DNA from: Enoplolaimus lenunculus
Taxonomy: Eukaryota; Nematoda; Enoplea; Enoplida; Thoracostomopsidae
Reading direction: 5' to 3'
NCBI GenBank assembly: GCA_030248215.1
Contig: JASANG010003025.1
Location: forward strand, 42,359-106,358
DNA: 64,000 nucleotides
Below the pieces are notes generated by a model, which saw only the letters and a program-made list of their open reading frames with translations, searched no databases and had not been told where the DNA came from. Numbering within the stretch: the stretch's first letter is position 1; each line of letters opens with the position of its first letter. The position numbers and the translations under genes are program-made. Shown here piece after piece: positions 44,411 to 56,100 of this stretch.

Positions 44411-44715
44411 TTAGTCATTCAAACGTCAATTCAACGACCAAATTTACGGTCACATTTTATGCAAAAAAACGACCTCCAAGAGATTTTCGCCGATAACATA
44501 TGTTCTAAAACCAGAACACCAGGATTTAGCTTTCAAAGATTTGCTACTGAGATTAAATTTTAATTTTGTTTCGTTTCAGTTGTATTTTAAAGTTGTTAAT
44601 TCCGGTTTCTTAAAACGATTTTGCTTTGAGTAAATGTTGCGCTACAACTCGGCATTTAAATTCTACTCAGTTGAACTTTAGCAATTTTTTGTAAGAATGA
44701 CGTCGAATCTTTCAT

Positions 44716-44882
44716 GGCCCAGCAGGCAAGGTGGACTGGGGGGACGACTCAGCCACCTTCCGCTGGAAAAATTTGGGCCCCCTAGAAAATTTTCAACATT
44801 GCTTGTAAATTATTGAAAGCTCTTGTATGCCTCACCTAAAAGTTTTTTAGCTTTCGTAGCAAGGTGAGCTGCCTACGGGCCT
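44716..44882 (+). mobile_element. family F repeat
   Basis: CCCAGCAGGCAAGGTGGACTG to GAGCTGCCTACGGGC, core ACATTGCTTGTAAATTATTG. Confidence 0.72.
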
Positions 44883-44907
44883 AATCTTACACTGATGACT
44901 CAAATAT

Positions 44908-45085
44908 TTAACCATTTTTCACATGAATATTTTCTATTTCATCAAACCCATACATTTAACCTAAGTTTCGAACCAAGGATTCTCGATTAGAAGGCGTTTA
45001 ACATCATCACTCACCGGTACGAGTTTGGCGTTCTCCGTGGAGGCTATCACGTCTTGTGGAGATTTTGTACTACGCATACCTACAC
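44908..45085 (-). mobile_element. family E tRNA-like MITE, 3' part
   Basis: TTAACCATTTTTCACATGAA end. Inverse B box diverged to GTTTCGAACCAAGG, inverse A box region CATCATCACTCACC. Abuts the family A copy at 45090. Confidence 0.72.
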
Positions 45086-45089
45086 GCGC

Positions 45090-45254
45090 CCATGTATAGA
45101 ACAGGGCCGGAAAGTTTTCCGGCTGGACTGTAATAGAGTAATCTTAAGTTCTAGTATAATTGTTCTTGCTTAAGCTTAGGCTTATGCAAAGGCTTCGGTT
45201 TATGCGGAATATGCTTATACCACTGTTCCGGCCCTGTTCTATGCATTGGCCCTA
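45090..45254 (+). mobile_element. family A MITE with target duplication
   Basis: CCCATGTATAGAACAGGGCC to CCTGTTCTATGCATTGGC. The flank CCTACACG occurs on both sides. Confidence 0.87.
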
Positions 45255-46491
45255 CACGTAATATGTGTTAAATCGTTAGCTGAATAGTCAAAATTATACT
45301 TTATGTCCATTTAGCGTTAAATGGACGAAGTGAATGCTTTTATCTCATTTTGAAATATTTTAGATTTTGTGTACGTTTCCTGCTGTCTTAAAACAAATAG
45401 GCTTGATTTAAAGCAAAGTCTGACGTCTGCATTTCAAATAAAATATAACACATATTATATATAGATATATACATATATATAATATATACATATATTATAT
45501 ATATATGTATATATATATACGCCAATATCATGGGCGCATGATTTCGCTTCGAAAACCACAACAAACGAGTAAATTATTTGATTCTACAGCGTGTAGAAAG
45601 TGCCTTTTTCGAGTCTTTCCATTAATTTCGTAAAATATATTCATCCTATCCTGTCTTGTTTACGCCCTTGGACAGTACTCCGCCTGACGATAGCTTTCTA
45701 AGTCTTCTAAATAATGGTTCATTCTGGATTGTATCTAATCATGAAAATGAACGTATTCAGTGTGTTGCTTGCAGGATTAAAGCTGTGATTTATTGGGATA
45801 AAATAGCACTCAATATACGGTGTATTGGATATTTTACACGTATGCACAGTACAAAATCATTTCGCCTTTATTCGATAGTGTGTGATTTTATTCTTAGCCT
45901 GAAATAAGGGTCGTGTTATGAAATATGTGTACCAACTATTACCAGTTGGCGATAGGTCTTGTAACATTTTGAACCAGTAAATGCTGAAGCTCAATAATGA
46001 GCACATTTTTCGCATATGATGTAGGGGGGTCGCTATCACATGAATGCCCTAAATTATACTACAACGGGTGTATGTTTAACGCCGCATTCGCACCGGATGT
46101 ACCGCCATCCAAATAAAGGGACGATGGCAAAAACGCAACGCGTGCCAGGAACATTCTTTTCTACACACAAGATGCCCAATTGCACACTCTTGTTAAATAG
46201 CGATTATCCAGTCTTGGTTCAAATAATTACTTTTAAATTGAGTTACTTTGAAAAAACTCTAATTTAGTTCTGTAATATTTCTTTCACTCGAACATATTAC
46301 GGTGACCTAGTTACGTTCCGCTAAACCTGGTTTGCGTAATAGAGCCGAACGGGCTTAAACCGGTCAAACTTTGTATTGTACCTTACAAAATAACCCGACC
46401 GAATATTTTCCGGCGCAACTCGAACCAATGGTAACGTGTGAGCGACATTAACCTGTGTCATCTCGGACAATTCTGAGCAGTCTGTTAAGAT
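45255..46491. other. no supported gene
   Basis: Contains a TA microsatellite at 45450-45522. An 83-codon frame (45656-45907) and a 75-codon frame (46040-46267) have no motif. Confidence 0.45.
45450..45522. repeat. TA/TATACA microsatellite
   Basis: Simple TATATA/CATATA run. Confidence 0.9.
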
Positions 46492-46662
46492 CAGTAGCTA
46501 GCTCACCTTGTTCGGGTTGCTAAAAAATTTTCAGGAGGGGCATGCAAGGGTTTTATTTGACTTACAAGCAACGGTGAAACGTTTTAGGGGTGGGCATAAT
46601 TTTTACAGGGGGCGGCGGCTTTGGTTGAGCTCACCCTGGACCCCCCTTGATTACGGGTCCGA
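46492..46662 (-). mobile_element. family F repeat
   Basis: CAGTAGCTAGCTCACCTTG start and GAGGGGCATGCAAGGGTTTT core. Confidence 0.72.
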
Positions 46663-48554
46663 GTGTATTGTAGTGTCTAACTGAACAGCAGAAATCAACC
46701 CCCTTTGCTCGTATTTTTGCACTGTATTGAATGCTTGGAAATGTTATTAAATTATGTGTTTATTTCACTCATGAGATTTCAGAAACTCAGAACGCACATG
46801 GAAGGTTTTAGACAAAGTTTAGCTTACAAAAAAAACGACAAACTACGGATAAAACGTGAAGAACAAACTTTTCAGGGAGGGGGCTTTGAATCAATTTAAT
46901 GGTTTCTTGGGAGCTGAAATGTGAGACTAAAACTTTTGAAGTATTTACGATCAGTTTTACCTTATGCCAAAGGGCTTTAAGATTTTTTATGCGCCTTCAG
47001 TGGTACCCTTGATACTCTCATGGTTCGGCTTGCCTGGGACAGCTGAATTTGTACGCATTCGGAAAAAAAAAGATTTTCTATTTTGCCAGTGATTTAGGCC
47101 AATCTGTGCCTAATGACGTTAAACCTAAAGCAATAGTAGCGAATCAAATTGGGTTTCGGTGTTGAGTGTAACCAGGAATGGTTTCTGAGGTCACAATTTC
47201 TATTATGGCACTTTGTCCAATAGGATTTAGGGATTTTTGTATGGGTAACATAACAATCCCCTTTTCACAATTTTTACCATAATTTATATTACGACGTGAC
47301 CCCTGTTTCAAAATCCTGACTACTATCCAGGCGGATCGAGAACTCACTTTCACAAGCTTATAGTTGAGTTCGATTACATTTTGAGCCATCTGACTGTTTA
47401 GACGCTAGGAATAATTAGAATTGTAAATTGAATATTTTTTAAATTTTAATTCTATAACTACCTTTCGGCTTAAAATATTAATCAAAATCATTATTTTCAA
47501 CTCCCCTGTATTTGAAATTTTCGCAATCTTTGCCCGCATTGATAATGCTTGTTACGCACTAAGAACCACATTATTACCTTCATTTATTTGGCTAAAAGAG
47601 TTTTCCGTCTTTCAAAACACTAAAATATTCGAAGCTTTTCGGATTATCCCCTCCGCCGGAGTTCGCCCAAAAATGGTTTGATTGTTACAATTTTTGTATA
47701 TTTGAGCTTCTCATGACTTCTCCTGATGATTCTAAGTTCAAATTGGAATTTTTAAAAAAATTCAATTTTTAAGGTCCCATCGTTCCTTCCTTGGGGCACA
47801 AAAAAGTTTTTCGACATAAAGTATTACACATATTATATACCATTCAACGCAGCTTGCAGAGCTGAGTCCAAAGGTGTTACAGATGCCGCAATCAGACGTT
47901 TGCCTAACGAGTTATGGTAAAATAACTGATTTGGCTCCATCCGTTCAGCGAGCCCTAATATCGTTTTAGCATTTTTTTTCTGCAAAATCGCATTTTTTAA
48001 AACTTTCAATTTGGGAGAAGCTCAAATATGCAAAAAATGTTTCAAAATCCAACCATTTTTGGGCAAACGCGAGCCTTGGCGACACCGAAAAGACCCAAAT
48101 ATTCTATGTTGGTTTTGAGAAGATAACATTTTACCTTCACATTTGTTCCTTATAAATTCGCTGATAATTTCTATGATGAAGTATAATGCGCTGTTCACAA
48201 TAATGTTATCATTGACATTTTTAATTATGGTTTATAACCAAACCATGCCGAAACAACACAACATTTTTTCGTCTTATATTTTGACCAAAAGAATAAGAAT
48301 TATTTGTCTTATAATTATTCCTAACGAAATCTAATTAATTTGGTAATTTTATATTTATTTATGTTTTCGTCTCTAATTTGCCGCAGGGATTACTTAGCTA
48401 CTAGTTTGCGGTGTTGTTTATGCGAAAGAATTCTTGGTTAAGATGCAGGAGTATCTTTCGAGTAATTTGTAATTTTTTAAATGACAAGCAAATTTTTAGC
48501 TCTGGGTTCAATGTTTAAAACTGAATGATTTTTTGAATTTTTGTTTCGTTTTTA
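46663..48554. other. no supported gene
   Basis: About 1.9 kb. CAAATATGCAAAAAATGTTTC near 48025 resembles 62261, so an old repeat may be shared. Short frames at 47144-47389 (-) and 48143-48334 (+) lack motifs. Confidence 0.45.
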
Positions 48555-49000
48555 CTGTAGTGACCCGAATAAGAAGTGGGACTGATATTTATTTGGCCTC
48601 TCCATAAGGTATCCTCCATGTTATTCGGTTACGGACTGTGTATTTATTTTCAACCCTCCCTCCGCCACCCTTCGTTACTGATATATATTCGGTATTGCAA
48701 CTATCCGTTGAATTAAACGTTTTTTGCATTGCATCAAAAGCTTGCGCCATAATGCAAGGTTATACTTTGAAATGTTACTTTCAAAACTTAAGTACGATTT
48801 AAATTTCCAACTCAACTTTATTTAGTCATGGAGAGTCATTTATGCCCTACAGTCAGGGATAATTGACATTTATGGACTCTAATGAGGGTTTGTGGACTTT
48901 ATTCGTTTTCGGACTTTTATTACAGATACGGACTCCTATTGATTGGGACTCAAAATGAGGACCCCCTCTTATTACTCCCCTCTTATTCTGCTCATTACAC
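48555..49000 (+). mobile_element. family G MITE, complete
   Basis: CTGTAGTGACCCGAATAAGAA at left; the right TIR is diverged (CTCTTATTCTGCTCATTACAC). TA on both sides. Confidence 0.87.
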
Positions 49001-49543
49001 TAGGCTGACTGATTATATAATTTTAATTTCAATTTAACCCATGGACCTAAGACTACAAGCCCGCAGGCGTGAATAACCTCAGTCATTTTTGAAAAGTTTT
49101 TGCTATCTTTGCAAGAAATTGTAATACAACCTGTTTTGTGCATACCAACTGTCTTTACATTGGCGTTGCTATATTGAATGTATCCAGTTGCATACTCTTG
49201 TTAAAGATGACACACGTCGAAAGAAGAATAATTCTTTAGGGATGACGGTTCTAAACTTCCCTCGGCGTGCTTTTTTGCTGGGTTCATGATATGATTTCAC
49301 ACAGTGCCGCTATAGCGCTTTTCGTTTACCCTTAAAATGCCGGAATGCTCTCTTATCAAAGGAGCCCTTTACAACATTTCAAATGTATGGAATAAAGTTT
49401 AAATTTTTAAATTTGAATTTTCATGCCAAAATTGTCTTTTCGCTCGCTTACACTCGCAAGCCCAGTTCACTTGAAAAAATATAAACACTTCGAGATTTAT
49501 ATGAAGTGCTCACACTCACGTTGGGTGAAACCCGTCGTACACA
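49001..49543. other. no feature recognised
   Basis: Mixed sequence without gene or nameable repeat. Confidence 0.45.
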
Positions 49544-49803
49544 CAAAATAATAAACATTTTCTTACATTTAAGAAATATGATATTTAGCATGGTGCATTT
49601 GAAAACATTTCTATTAAAACACAAAAATTTTCCGAAAAAGTTTCAAAATAAAGTCTAAAAATCATTGCATTAAGCGAAAGAAAGAACACGTGTTTTTTGG
49701 TCATTTTGAGACAAAAATGTTTTAAATTTCAGTATAACTTTTTAGTTTTCTCGCTGACTAAATACTTTTCAGAATAAATTCAGAAATATTTTTATGTATG
49801 TAT
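49544..49803. mobile_element. family J element
   Basis: ACACACAAAATAATAAACATT start and AATAAATTCAGAAATATTTT near the right end. Confidence 0.65.
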
Positions 49804-49972
49804 AACTGGCTTGGCACATCACTGGTTTAGCTAAAAGCAGTCTTTGCAAAGCTGCGATAAACTCAATTTCAAACCAAACCAAATGCCATATGGGATGATC
49901 AAAACATAGTTTTTCTGATTTAAAAACATCGACAGCATAAATTTATTTATCAAACTGGCATACGAAATTGAG

Positions 49973-50153
49973 CCAATGTATACAACAGGGCCGTAACAGT
50001 AAACATATTCCTAAGCCTAAGCCGTAAAAATGAGTTTATACCGTATCCTAAGCCTAATAATCTAATCTGAAAATATATTTGAAATTATAAGCTTACTCAA
50101 TTGCAGTCCAGCGTTTGCAGAAAAACGTTCCACCCTTGATCTTTGCATGGCCT
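49973..50153 (-). mobile_element. family A MITE
   Basis: GCCAATGTATACAACAGGGC to TTGATCTTTGCATGGCC, short CCTAAGCC units. Confidence 0.82.
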
Positions 50154-50307
50154 AGAAATTGAAACTGTTTTTTTTCGCATTTGTCTGTTATTTTATAAAA
50201 TTAGACTGTCAGAATCCATGCAAACGCCTACATTTTAGAAGATTTCGTCTGTGGGAACTAATTTCGGTTCTGATATTCTACTTCTTGTCCCGGTTTTAGA
50301 TGTATGA

Positions 50308-50417
50308 GCCAATGAATAAAACAGAGGCAGAACTGTAGTATAAATGAGCATATTCCTAAGCCTAAGTCTACGTCTAAGAATGAGCTTATACCTAAGCCTA
50401 AGCGTAAACAAAATAAC
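50308..50417 (-). mobile_element. family A MITE, truncated by its neighbour
   Basis: GAGCCAATGAATAAAACAGAG and CCTAAGCC units, cut off where the next family A copy begins. Confidence 0.75.
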
Positions 50418-50421
50418 AGTC

Positions 50422-50600
50422 GTCGTGTATAGAATAGGGCCGAAGCATTTTCGTGCAGAGCTATAATAGTGTCAAGTTAAGCTTTAAACTAACTTTTTCC
50501 CGAAGGCTTAGGCTTAGGCTTATGAATAGGCCCATCCTTACGCTTAGGCGTAGAAACATGCGTATACCACTGTTCCGGCCCTGTTCTATATACATGAGCT
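50422..50600 (+). mobile_element. family A MITE, back to back with previous copy
   Basis: TCGTGTATAGAATAGGGCCG to CCGGCCCTGTTCTATATACA, opposite orientation to the truncated copy. Confidence 0.82.
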
Positions 50601-51820
50601 AAATTTTTTTAAGATATTAATTTTCAGCAATTTAGCAGCTTAATAGCTAATTACTCGTAAAAAGTTTTTACTGCAAATCTAATTCAACAATTAGGTAATT
50701 GAGTGTCTGCGGCACAATTTTAAATTATACATAACCCCCCCCCCTAATAGTCAAATTAGCGAAAACTATACACACCCTCGACTTATATTTTATCCCTATT
50801 TCCATACAATTTTCAACGTAACTTTAGTTCCTATCGTAATATTTTTAATAACTTTTACACCAGCAGAATCGTCGCTAATCAGGAGATGTCATAAGAAGCT
50901 CAAATTTGCTAATTTTTAAACTCAAACCAGGCAATCACAATCATTGTGGCTTAACTCATAAATGAACCATACAAAAATGCCGACAATGGCACGACTTTGT
51001 ACGACGATAGCAATATATTTGAAGCAAAATATCACTTAGTTTGGCCATTAGGTCAATTTTATATGCCCATATGTACACGAAATAAATAGTCGCATAGAAG
51101 CATGTCAAAAATAATATATTCGCATCATTAATTTGTTGTCAAACGATAACATCACTTATTTTTGTCATTAAAAATATATTTTTGAGTAAAATATGTCTTA
51201 TATCACACAAAAATAACAAAAGGCTAAGGCGGATGTTGACGGAAACTAAATCTATCAGCGGAAACAGTAGCATTCCGGGAGTAACAGTATTTATCTCAGC
51301 ATATTCCAATTTCTAAGGTTTAGCCTAAATTTCAGCTGAAAAAGACGTCTGTAACTATTAAGCCAAAGGCTAAGCAAAAAACATTCGTTGTTAAAGTGTT
51401 AAAAAGCATCAGTGTAAGGTGTTAAGATTTGTCACGTAAACACTTTGGATACCTTAAACCACAGAAAGAAGAGTTGTTAGCTACGTTCTGACATTTCAAT
51501 GCAATCTAGTATTAGATTTGAATTCATTATTCAGCTCACTCCGAATACTGGATTATCCGACTCCGGCTCCATCACTTTTGGTATGCAATCGCATCCTGAT
51601 ATATACTGTATATAAATATACGTGTTTGCCGTTTGCTTCTGTATCACAATGTCTAGGCCTAATACAATGGTGAAGACACTAGACCAACAATACGGTTAGC
51701 GGCGTAAAACCGTAGTGTATATTTGTTTCTAAGCCTAAGCCTAAGCCTAAATTCGAAACCCTGTTGTTCACTGGCTATAAGTGCTTCATTTGGCAAAACG
51801 ACTATTTGATCTTCTACACT
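50601..51820. other. upstream region of the GR-like gene
   Basis: No gene. AT-rich DNA with a short CCTAAGCC run at about 51729-51749. Promoter elements cannot be called by eye. Confidence 0.45.
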
Positions 51821-52010
51821 AAACAAGCGTACATCACGTAACTTTTGAGTAAGGGATGGGTGGGTAATAGAGACTAAAGCTTTTTCGGCTTCAGTATCCG
51901 TCACACTGAAGCTTTTTGCTTTCAGTGTGCTGGCTACTAAAGCCAAAAAAGCTTCAGTCTCTATTACCCACCCATCCCTTACTCAAAAGTTACGTGATGT
52001 ACGCTTGTTT
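51821..52010. repeat. 190-bp near-perfect hairpin before the GR-like gene
   Basis: AAACAAGCGTACATCACGTA... on the left and its inverse on the right; arms of about 92 bp meet near 51915 with a tiny loop. Two short mismatch zones occur around CAGTATCCGTCACACTG. It ends 128 bp before the GR-like ATG. Confidence 0.9.
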
Positions 52011-52138
52011 AACCAAAAAATTTCCGTGTCTGTCAATGTCGACTTTTAATCAGTGCGAAAAAAGTTGTAATTATTCGGTTTTTAATTTGATAATTTTTTA
52101 GTTAATAATAAAATTAAGCAAGCTTGCACTACTGTGAC

Positions 52139-53122
52139 ATGAATCCATCATTGAATCGCGGTCCGAAGACCAACTGTCTCAACCATACCCTCAGTACTGC
52201 TATAAGTCGACAAAATTCAGCTCGACTTGCGATGTCGCCTGGATCGTTTCACTTTTCCAATCCTGCCTCAGAATCGCCTCTTAAGTATCTGGCGTCACCT
52301 TGGTCCACATCGTCCGTACCTCCTCACCATTCTGATTATTGTCAACCCGGGTTTGTCTTCCAAGGCGATCGTCGAGATCCGTCTCCAGTTGCCAAAAGGC
52401 GATTGGTTCGCGACAACGTCGATCCAACAAACATCACTGATCAACGCGTCGATGCAACAGGGACGACTCGTCGAAGCATCAGCCCTACAAACATACAGTA
52501 TACATCCGTTACCAAATCTGCGAGCCCAATGAATCGATTCCCTGCGGATCGACGCGTCGAGGAATCAGCGACACTGCAGCGACACAACATCTGCTCGTCC
52601 GGAGTTGATCGACTGTGTCATCATCGATTGTATCGACAGCGACGCGATTGCAGCGACGCCGGTCAATCAAACGTCGTCGAGCAAACAATATCGCTACTGT
52701 GCGACACTGACTCGACCGTTTCGTCGTTGTCCTCGTCTAGCGACACCACCGAACTCAGCGACGACGATGATCGACGACGCTGTTTGCGTCGATCTGCCAC
52801 GTCGTCGCGACAACAACGACAACAACGTCATCAACGACAACAATTGCAACAACAGCAACAACAACGCCCTTCGTGTTGTAGCATCGATTGTTGCGTAAGA
52901 CTGCGTCGACGCAACACAAATGCGACCAATCGAAGCGACATCGGTGCCAATCATCCAACAGCATCGAAGGGATCTGTCGACTGCGATACATTCAATGACA
53001 CTTGTGGCATCAGCGACTCGACTTCGAAGCATGGATCACAGTTAAAATCGCTAAAATGTGCAACAACGTTTCGCGGAGTTCCGTTCTCAACTACTTTGCG
53101 TCCAATTTTACGACTGTTGCAG
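52139..53122 (+). CDS. GR-like gene exon 1 (cytosolic N-terminus)
   Basis: First ATG after an in-frame stop (52115-52117). It encodes 328 residues rich in Ser, Arg, Asp and Gln, with Q runs near 52845-52870, ending TTLRPILRLLQ. The donor CAG/GTATAT is in phase 0. The open frame continues 81 nt past the donor to a stop at 53203, but the GR motif requires the splice. A 190-bp hairpin ends 128 bp upstream. Confidence 0.7.
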
Positions 53123-56100
53123 GTATATTGCGACACAGAGCGTTCAAGATCTTCAGTTGCCAAGCAAAGTCCGCCGGATTGGCTGGACTACGATACAGCC
53201 TGAGTATTCGTCATAATTTTCACAAATTTTCCTTTCAAAAGAAATCTGACAAAAATTACAGAAAAAGTTTTTCAGTTCAACAAATCACTTAAACCAACAG
53301 TTGGTTTAACGTTTTTTCAACGTCAAATTTTGTCTCAACATCACATTAATGCCCTATCATCTTGGGGGCAAAGTTGCTTTAAGGGGCGTAACAGTAGATT
53401 AAGCGTATACCTAAGCCTAAGCCTAAGCCTAAGCGTTGCCAAAATGTGTTTCTAAGCATAAGCCTAAGCCTAAGCCTATGCAAAAAATGTTATATAGAAT
53501 CGAAACTTGCTATTTTATGAACTCACCAGAAACCTGAACGCCCCTTAAAGTAAGATGGTCTGTCTTAGGGGTAGAAATTATTTGATAGGGTTGCGCTATT
53601 TGTTACTGTATGGACGCCGACACAATCACGTGCCGCCATAGGCCGTCGCGGGCCGCTGTGTGTAGCTAACAAAAATATAGTCAAAATCTATTTGATGGCG
53701 TGCGACAATTTCTAATAAACAATTTTTCTTATGCTGCGTGCCGACGTGTTGCGGCTCCCGGCGGCGGTTGGCGGCATCCGGCAGGAGCCTGGACGACACC
53801 GGACGACGTTGTTCAACATTAAAATAACCGAAAAGTATAGCGCAACCCTAATTGTGATCGTACTAATTTCAGGCCAGCGGCTATTTCCCAGCGCCGATCG
53901 CGTCTTGTCCAAATCGAGCGACATCAGCGTTCTCAAAACGACTGACGCCCTCTTGTTCATGGCGGAGTGCACTCCTTATCGCCGTTGTACTCTTGTGTAT
54001 TTTGATTAACGCACTCCTGTTTGCGTATAATATGAAAGTAACCCACGATTCACGGCAAAATAAAGGCGGTTGGCATGCATATACAATAACAACAATTATC
54101 ACAGGACTGTTACCACTGCATAACGCAATCAACTTAACCGTATTTAGTATCCGGATATCGCGGCACCGGAAACTACTGCGGATGTTAGACAAATGTTCTC
54201 AAGTGTCGCCGCATATTTTCCGGGTTAAGCGCGGATGGAATTGTGCTGTCGCATTCGCTACCGTTGCAAGTTTAGTAATCCCGTTCGTCGTACAAATGTG
54301 TCATCAAGCACTTGTAATGGGTAAGGGGACCAATATTCAAAATATGGAACTGTATTTTAAACTGGGATACCCGACCATTTCGCCAATTTCTTAGCTATAA
54401 CAGGCGGTAATGAAGGTAGTTTATGGACGGGTACCAGGGTTATTTCTATTCAATAAAGAAGAGCGTAAATGTTTAGTAAAAAATGTACACAATGCTGCGT
54501 AATGCGTCATCCACGTTGAAATGCACACACATTCGTAAACAATGTGCCTCCCTTTTGGGTGGCCGCGTTGTCTCTGGACACCCTCTTTATGCACTGTCTG
54601 AGATGTCGATATGTCGTTGCCTGAACTTTTAGACAATGAATATGTTCTAGGCATTAAATATTTACTTGTTCTGACATCATCGGGAACTGTTATTTTCCAT
54701 AGTTCCTCGGAAGAGACTCAATTGTTTGCCTTGGATGCTGCGTGTGAATGTGTGTACAGTGTGTGGTTATAAATATGTGTGCGTGTAATAACGTAAGACG
54801 TTATGAATGTCCTGACATCCTACTGACAACATGTATTTAACCAGTGTCCCTTCCGACAGCGTCTACACAATTAACACTATCTAAGTACCGCTATGAAACT
54901 ACCTTGCCTCCAGCTACGATGTGTATTTTCATGCTGTTCTAAATGAAATTTGTTCACAATTGCGTTCACAGAAAATTTAAACTGGAGAAATACCATGAAA
55001 TATTTGGACCAAGCAAACCTTACAGATATGAAAATCTTAGCCCAACGCTTAGTGTTCATCTGGCCCATCTGCAGGGAGACATCGGTCGAGTTTTGGTGTG
55101 CCTGGGAGTAACCGTATTACCGACAGAGTCTTAGGGTCGCAACAACCGGTTCCAAATGCCAGTACTCAGGGTCCGAGTGCTTAAAAACAAAAACGTGAGT
55201 CATGCCTATACAAAAGGCATAAGTAACGCTTGGGTATAAACTCAGCTATTTGTGGTCCGTCACAGTTGAAAATTACGTTGTGTGTAGCTGTGTTAGTCTC
55301 AAACTCAAGTGCGTATATTAAAGTGTTAACCCCGCAACGGTGGGAATCCAAGTCAGTTCTAAACTGATCTCAAACCACCCCTGCATCCGATGACGATCTC
55401 CCTATGACATCCCTGGCGTATAACCGTTTAGCGCATTTGAGTTACCGTTAAGCCATGCTAACGCGTGTATTATCCATGACTGCATCAAATGTGTCGATCA
55501 ATTTTATTTCAGCGGTACAGCGGTTGTAGCATGGCTCTTAACTATTGTGCCTGTGGGTAGCGTACTGTTTTGGTATATTATAGCGTAACTAGACTTGACT
55601 GTGAGTTTAAGTAAAACTTAAATAACTGGGCGGACTAACTAAACCAGTATTATAAGTTTAAGTTAAATGAACAATTTTTAAATTTAAGACGAGTTTCTGA
55701 GCAGCATTTATGGCTTAAACTAAAAAAATAAGTTTAGCTTAAACTCGTCTTAAATTTAAAAATTGTTCATTTAACTTAAACTTAAATAGCTGGACGGACT
55801 AACTAAACCAGTATTATAAGTTTAAGTTAAATGAACAATTTTTAAATTTAAGACGAGTTTAAGCTAAACTTAATTTTTAGTTTAAGCCATAAATGCTGCT
55901 CAGAAACTCGTAAACTGTGTAGCAGGGTTCCAACCGGAACTAGATTTTGCCGGACGCGGAATCGGAATTAAGTTTTAGTGATTCTATTAAAAAGTTAAAG
56001 GTGTATGTATGAGTTTTAACTTTTGTTGCAGTATACCTGTGTCCGTTACTGTTCAATGTTACAGCAAAAATTGTTTATATAGCTGACGGAATACACGTAA

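Noticed and set aside
51659-51946. 95-codon - strand frame before the GR gene
   Set aside because: It runs through a TTAGGC patch and one arm of the 190-bp hairpin; no motif.
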